Part shown: in pieces, positions 59,106-64,000 of the stretch | Layout: each line of letters starts with the position of its first letter | Position numbering within the stretch: the first letter of the stretch is position 1 | DNA from: Halicephalobus mephisto | Lineage: Eukaryota > Nematoda > Chromadorea > Rhabditida > Panagrolaimidae | NCBI GenBank assembly: GCA_009193035.1 | Contig: SWDT01000070.1 | Location: 682,001 to 746,000, forward strand | DNA length: 64,000 nt | Direction of reading: 5' to 3' | The notes under the pieces: model-generated | Database searches by the model: none | Told to the model about the DNA's origin: nothing | Seen by the model: only the letters and a program-made list of their open reading frames with translations | Program-made: the position numbers and the translations under genes

Positions 59106-59295
59106 CTTGACAGTTGTTAATTACGAATAATCTGAAAAAAATTAATTAGAAAAAAAGAAAATTTTAAAAAATAAATAAAATTTAAAAAATTCGGACTTCG
59201 CCACGTCGAATGAGCCGAGCCAGATCGGCCAATTTTCGCTTCGAAAGGACCGTCCTTTGGGTGGTGTTCGAGCCGGTCCCTTTCTGGATTTAAAA
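59106..59295. promoter_or_regulatory. Short bidirectional promoter, DAD1 / RPP38
   Basis: Only 190 bp separate the two divergent start codons. The part 59195-59290 is GC-richer (CCACGTCGAATGAGCCGAGC, GAAAGGACCGTCC). It must hold both core promoters. Confidence 0.55.
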
Positions 59296-60001
59296 ATGAC
59301 TCGTCGAGGATCTCTTCGTGCTTACATTTCCTCCGTCTCCAAGTTCAATTTTCACGTAGATGAAGACGAAAACAAGCTAAAACAAATCGCAGAATTCCTA
59401 ATCCAAGCCGGGAAAGTCCGTCTGAATCCGGCCGAGAAACGCGAAAATTCGGCTTGTTTTTCTGTAAGTTTTTTTTTCATATATAAATTTCGAAAATTGC
59501 CTAATTTCAGAAACAAGAAGTCATCACAATCGGACTTCGTCAGACTCTGAAGGCATTTTACAAGAAAAATCTGAAATGGATCGTTCTGGATTCTGATGTC
59601 ATTTCTCCCTCCGCCATTTCGCACGTCTTCGGACTTTTAGGAACAAGGTAATTTTCAAATTTCCACATTTATATAATTTTTACTTCCAGTACTGTGTCTT
59701 CAAATGTGTCTTTCTACGTTTTCAAAGGTCTTTCATCGATTTTAAGTAAGAATTTGAAACTTCCCAGAGTCAGTGCCGTCGGTTTCGGGTCCGACTGCCA
59801 GTTGAACCAACTTTTCGACCAGTGCAGCCCTATCGAAGTAGCTTCAAAAACAAAACCAAAGGTAAAAAGACTTTCTTTCTTTAATACCCATACTTTCAGC
59901 CTCAAGCATCAAATTTCGCAATTCCCGAACTCCACCAACCTGTCGGAAAACCTAAAGCTCAGTTATCCAAGAAGCAGAAGAAAAAACTCCATTCCAAGTA
60001 A
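59296..60001 (+). CDS. RPP38-like (L7Ae-fold) RNase P/MRP subunit
   Basis: Exons 59296-59463, 59511-59647, 59690-59861 and 59900-60001 give 192 residues. The central part (EVITIGLRQTLKAFYKKNLK, WIVLDSDVISPSAISHVFGL, LPRVSAVGFGSD) follows the L7Ae/Nop2/RPP38 pattern of an alternating alpha/beta RNA-binding fold, and the length of the flanks fits RPP38, a protein of RNase P and RNase MRP that binds a kink-turn in the RNA. The tail is basic (LSKKQKKKLHSK). Introns are 38-47 nt. The family call is by eye; other L7Ae-fold proteins are the alternative. Confidence 0.7.
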
Positions 60002-60170
60002 TTCCAATTTCTAGTGGTCACACGTTTTTATGGGATATAACTGATATTAGGTAAAGTCAATTTGGCTTTTTCTGGGCAAGAACAATTGGAGCCCGTTCAA
60101 GTAACAATTATTATGGCGAAATACTACATACAATAGACAGTGTAAAGCACTTAAGATGTCGTTGTAAAGC

Positions 60171-62421
60171 TTATTTCGGTGTATTGAACAAATTATTAGG
60201 AAACGGGATAGGTGGGGGTCTGACACCCTGTCCTTGAGGGTACCTAGGAGGGGTTCTAAACTGGGATGGGGTATACTCGCTGTTCATCGTCCTCAAGTCG
60301 GCAATAGAAGGAGCAGCACTCGTCGCTGTTTGAATCGTCGAATTTCTTCTTTCCGGAGGAGGAGGTCGAGGTTTGTTCTTCATCGCCGAAGGGGGAGCAG
60401 GTCCGTAGCCTTGTCTGAACGTCGGTGGGGTCGGCAAAGGGGTCGAGTTACTTCCAGGAGAAGACGTATTCTGAAGTTCCATTGACGAGACCACAGAACT
60501 ACCAACACCACTGGATCCTTCTGCTGGATTCAACGTCATACAGTAAGAATCTAGTTCAACTCCAAGTTGATCAATTTGCTGAAGAGTTTCAGCTATCAAA
60601 GAAGCAGAAGACCTATCGCCTGGGGTATTCATCATCTTCAGAGTTGCATTATTGTACAAATTATTGTCTCCAGAAAAACTCAACGGTCTTGTTCTTCTTC
60701 CAACAGTTCCATTGTTGCCTTCAGAAGCCGAGAACCCATTAACTGTGCACAATGCATCCATCTGACTAGAGCCCCGGGGTCCGTTGTCTCCTTCGTATCC
60801 AGGATGTCTCGGAATCGGAGGTCTTGAATGTATCGGAGACGAATGAATGAAGCTTCCAGGAAGAACAGGTCTCTGGTTGCTACCGTAGGAAATCGTGCTG
60901 TTTCTCGAAATTGAATAAAACGAATCAATCGATGGCGATATGGTTCTGTCCAATCCTCCAGAAGCACCACTGGACATAATACTTTGAGCAGGAGATATCA
61001 ATCGACGTTCACTATTGAGACAAAAATCCTCCATAGAATTATAAACAACCGTTTGTGGATCGGTCCCGTTTACCATCTGGTCAAGATGGTCTCTCACTTG
61101 TCTCACTTGCTCGCCTTCGCCCAGCAAATTCACTTCAATGTCCTAAAAATACACAATTTAAAAAATTTAAAAATAAAAATCATACCAAAATAGGAAGTAA
61201 AGCGTTCACAAAAAAAGCAAATTGATTTCGTTGTTCAAATAAAAGTTCCAAACATCCTTCTCTTTGTTCGGCAACTAAATCAGAAGGAGAATAATATTTT
61301 TTTGCTTTTCCTTTTTTGAAACATTTACCACGACGACGTTCAATGTCGGTAATCCTTTTTTTCCATTCTTCGCTCTTTTTTTCCATAGAATCGCAAAATT
61401 GATTCGTTAAAGCATTGGACAAACTGCGGATTTGGTTCTCAATCGATCGTTGTCGCATACAGAACCTTGTCAATGAGGCTCCGATATCTCTACTGGCACC
61501 TGGAAATCATAAATAAATAAAAATTATTAAAATAGAGCGAGAAATAAAGGAAATAGGACAAAATTAAACAAAACAAAAGAAAATAATGCGAGAGCAAAAG
61601 AAATAAAATGAAGATGATAAAGGAAATATAATAAAAAAGAAAAAGTAAGATAAATAATGCCAGAAGTAGAGTAAATAAAGTAGGAAATTGAGGGGATAAT
61701 ATAAAAATTGAAGAAAATAAAGCAGAAATAAAGAAAGTGATGTAAAAAGAAACAAAATTAAAGTCAAAATAAAATAAAATAAGACGGAAATAGGATAAAA
61801 AGTGAAGGAAATAAAAAATGATATAAAAACTAACAAAATTGAAGTAAAAATAAGAGAAATAAGATGGAAATAGGATAAAAAGTGATATAAAAACTGACGA
61901 AATTGAAGTAAAAATAAGAGAAATAAGATGGAAATAGGATAAAAAGTGATATAAAAACTAACAAAATTAAAGTCAAAATAGGATGGAAATGAAATAAAAA
62001 GTAAAGAAAATAAGACAAAAATTGAAAAAATAACGCAAAAAATTAATGTGATATAAAAACTAACAAAATTGAAGTCAAAATAAGAGAAATAAGATGGAAA
62101 TAGGATAAAAAGTGAAGGAAATAAGAGAAATAAAAAGAAAAGTAACAGAAGAAAGGAAATAGGGTAGAAACGAACCTTTAATGTTGTTCGCCGAGTCCCC
62201 TATAACCTGGACTTGGTCGATGAAGTTATTAATTGTCCCGGCAGTAATCAGCAATTGAGCAGCCATTTTGTTTGCACTTTTGACAATAGCATCCCATGTT
62301 TGTTGAGAAGTCTGAAATTAAATTTTATATAAAAATTCAAAAAAAAACCAACTTTAAGATCGTTTGTGACACTATTGAACAAAGTTGGAAAAGCAGGAAC
62401 TTCGAATTCAGTCGCAGTCAT
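60171..62421 (-). CDS. MTSS1/MIM-type I-BAR domain protein
   Basis: Exons 62421-62353, 62311-62176, 61499-61186 and 61142-60171 give 496 residues. The I-BAR (IMD) domain (residues about 1-200) is recognisable from ASRDIGASLTRFCMRQRSIE, SDSMEKKSEEWKKRI-like helices and RNQFAFFVNALLPIL followed by DIEVNLLGEGEQ. I-BAR proteins bind PIP2 membranes and actin and promote outward curvature. The C-terminal half is Ser/Pro-rich with proline motifs for SH3 binding (KPRPPPPERR, GVRPPPIPFP). No WH2 motif is evident at the C-terminus, unlike vertebrate MTSS1. The gene converges with the RPP38 gene (169 bp between stops) and is divergent from TFG. Intron 2 (61500-62175) is a strongly purine-rich repeat on the plus strand. 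Confidence 0.85.
61505..62170. repeat. Purine-rich tandem repeat filling an MTSS1 intron
   Basis: The plus strand is mostly A and G with few C or T. Units carry GAAATAAGATGGAAATAGGA, TAAAAAGTGATATAAAAACT and AACAAAATTGAAGTAAAAAT, with a period of about 65-70 bp (clear near 61855, 61920 and 62090). The transcript strand is therefore pyrimidine-rich. Confidence 0.85.
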
Positions 62422-62777
62422 TTCAATAGATAAATAATTTCAAAAATTTTATCACTTCATCAAATGGATAAATTTTGAAATCCAGAAATTAAAGCAGATA
62501 TTTGATGGAAGAAATGGCGCGCATTGAATGCAAATTTTTGGAAAATATGGTCGTTGCAAGACGCCGCAAGGTGCTTGCCAGTCTGTTGTCCCGTTTTTCC
62601 CTTCTCTCTCGCTCGCGTCTCGTCAGAGCAGCTGTGCCCGTTCGTCCCCCATTTTGTAGACGTGTCACTTTTTCGGAATTTGGTCATTTTAATATATAAT
62701 TCCTCCGTATTATCCTTATTTAATTACTTGAGTAATTTGCTTTGAAGGTGATATATGAATTTTTTGCTTTAGGTACG
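62422..62777. promoter_or_regulatory. Divergent promoter region, MTSS1 / TFG
   Basis: The part 62500-62690 is GC-richer (AAGACGCCGCAAGGTGCTTG) and includes a pyrimidine-rich tract (CCCGTTTTTCCCTTCTCTCT). TTTTGCTTTAG at about 62762-62772, five bases before the TFG ATG, is a likely trans-splice acceptor. Short open frames here are not supported. Confidence 0.5.
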
Positions 62778-64000
62778 ATGGTGAACGCGAGCGATCATTC
62801 CTACGTCAAAGCCAAGTACGGCAGCGACATTCGGAAAGTTGTTCTTAGTCGGAACGAGATTGCCCAATTCGACAATTTGGAACGTTGGACGAGAGCTACG
62901 TTTGATATTTCTGAAAATCTGGCCATCCGGGTCAAATATGTGGATTCTGGTGAGTTTTTCGAAAAGTCATCATCTTCTGTCTCTTATTTCGTAATCCTAC
63001 TTTTTCAGACGGAGATTTGGTTACATTAACTAACGATCAAGACGTCCAAGTCGCTCTGAGAACTGAAAGCTCTCTTTATTTGCATGTTTTTTCCAACGGC
63101 GACGACGTCAGAGCCGAAATTGCGAAAGTTAATCAAGAATTCACCTCGTTGAAGAACACTCTTGACAGATTGAGTCTTTTGCTGGAGGAGAGCGTTGCTC
63201 ACTTTGATATTAGCAGCAGAGAGAATTCCAACACCGTCAGTTCTGATTCCAATGCAAAGCAGACCGAATCCGTTGCAACTATCCATCCGTCTCTCCACGA
63301 ACAGGTTTCTTTTTTGTCTGTATTTTTACACCTTTTCTGTTTCTAGGTCGACCATAACGGTGTTTCCCATCTTGTATCTTCCGAGTTGAAGGAAGAACCA
63401 ACTGAAGAACACCTCGACAACAGTACGGTAGATTTGAATCAAAGTGCACAGAATCACCAATTCGAAGATATCCCGATTGACCAACCTTCCCAACATGACA
63501 GCTTCAAACCCAACGGAAACTACGGTGTTTCTCCTCATATCCCACCAACGAGCAACTTTAATCCAATTCCCCCTCCAAATTTCGCCAACGGAGTTCCTCC
63601 TCCGAACTTCGCAAGCGCTAACGGTGCTCCCCCACTTGGTGGCCCCCCGCCGTCCTTCCAACAAAATGAAGGTGGACGTTCTGCTTCGACGACTCCTGGA
63701 TTCCCGCCTCAATTCCCTCCTCAAGGACCACCACAACAATTCCAACAACAACAACCACCACCACCACCTCAAGAATTCCGTCAAGGAACTCCTCAAGGTC
63801 CTCCTAGTAATTTTCAACCACCACCACCGGTTTCTAGTTTTGCTCCACCTGTCAAGTCTGTACCGAATCAACCACCAACTCCTCAGCTTGATCAAGTCAC
63901 ACCTCAACAACAACAGTTTCAACCACCTACTTCTCAGTTTGGACCCCCACCAACTCAATTTGGACCCCCGCCAACTCAATTTGGTCCTCCTCCAACTCAA
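62778..64000 (+). CDS. tfg-1: TFG, ER exit-site PB1 protein (partial, runs off the right edge)
   Basis: Exons 62778-62949, 63009-63304 and 63347 onward; the last exon continues past 64000. A PB1 domain spans residues about 9-95 (YGSDIRKVVLSRNEIAQF, VKYVDSDGDLVTLTNDQDVQ with the acidic OPCA-like motif). A short coiled coil follows (ARAEIAKVNQEF-like, TLDRLSLLLEE). Then comes a long Pro/Gln-rich low-complexity region (PPPPPQEF, repeated SQFGPPPTQ). In nematodes TFG-1 binds SEC-16 at ER exit sites and organises COPII vesicles through condensate-like assembly. Intron 2 has the donor CAG|GTTTCT. The visible part is about 370 residues and already includes the main domains. Confidence 0.9.

Noticed and set aside
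63326..64000. 224-codon minus-strand frame rich in Trp, Arg and Leu
   Set aside because: It is antisense to the Pro/Gln-rich exon of TFG; CCA/CAA repeats read as TGG/TTG on the other strand.

Overview
This window looks like nuclear DNA from a rhabditid nematode, probably Caenorhabditis or a close relative. The background is very AT-rich. Many introns are only 42-50 nt long and end in TTTTCAG or TTTTTAG. Many start codons lie a few bases after a splice-acceptor-like TTTCAG, the mark of spliced-leader trans-splicing. Two same-strand gene pairs sit 100-200 bp apart, as in SL2-type operons. Species, chromosome and expression cannot be known from the sequence alone. Exon coordinates are my own splice reading: every multi-exon model was joined by checking donor, acceptor and codon phase, and most reconstructed lengths match the family.

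Layout. 1-3 kb: the last exons of an unidentified plus-strand gene, then a minus-strand EGFR-like receptor with a degenerate kinase, a palindrome, and an internally deleted mariner element. 3.6-4.7 kb: an unrecognised four-exon gene. 5.4-14.2 kb: a repeat-dominated stretch holding one small membrane-protein gene with huge introns, a decayed satellite and two related minisatellites. 14.5-19.6 kb (minus): aminopeptidase P and the kinetochore/ER-tether protein ZW10. 20.6-23.3 kb (minus): an FkbM-type methyltransferase whose intron carries a hairpin array. 25-27 kb: a small secreted-protein gene, a triplicated repeat and an odd tRNA-Ser. 27.3-30.5 kb: a GC-rich, broken RTE-type non-LTR retrotransposon. 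30.7-34.3 kb (plus): mitochondrial processing peptidase beta and an unidentified gene, probably one operon. 34.4-48 kb (minus): LATS/Warts kinase and TAF1. 48.8-55.6 kb (plus): GPN2 GTPase, an unidentified gene and a Src kinase. 55.6-57 kb: a 225-bp tandem repeat, a microprotein and a solo LTR. 57.4-64 kb: ABT1/ESF2 and DAD1 (minus, probable operon), an RPP38-like protein (plus), an MTSS1/MIM I-BAR protein (minus) and TFG (plus, cut by the window edge).

Most genes are conserved housekeeping or signalling genes of unrelated pathways: transcription (TAF1, GPN2), ribosome and RNase P biogenesis (ABT1, RPP38), the secretory pathway (DAD1, TFG, ZW10), mitochondrial import (MPP beta), growth and cytoskeletal signalling (Warts, Src, MTSS1). 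I see no gene cluster for a shared pathway. The novelty lies in the non-coding fraction, which has several hairpin or palindrome families shared between distant positions, and in a few oddities: the receptor pseudokinase, a GC-AG intron, a frequent AG|GTTNG donor class, and an aberrant tRNA.
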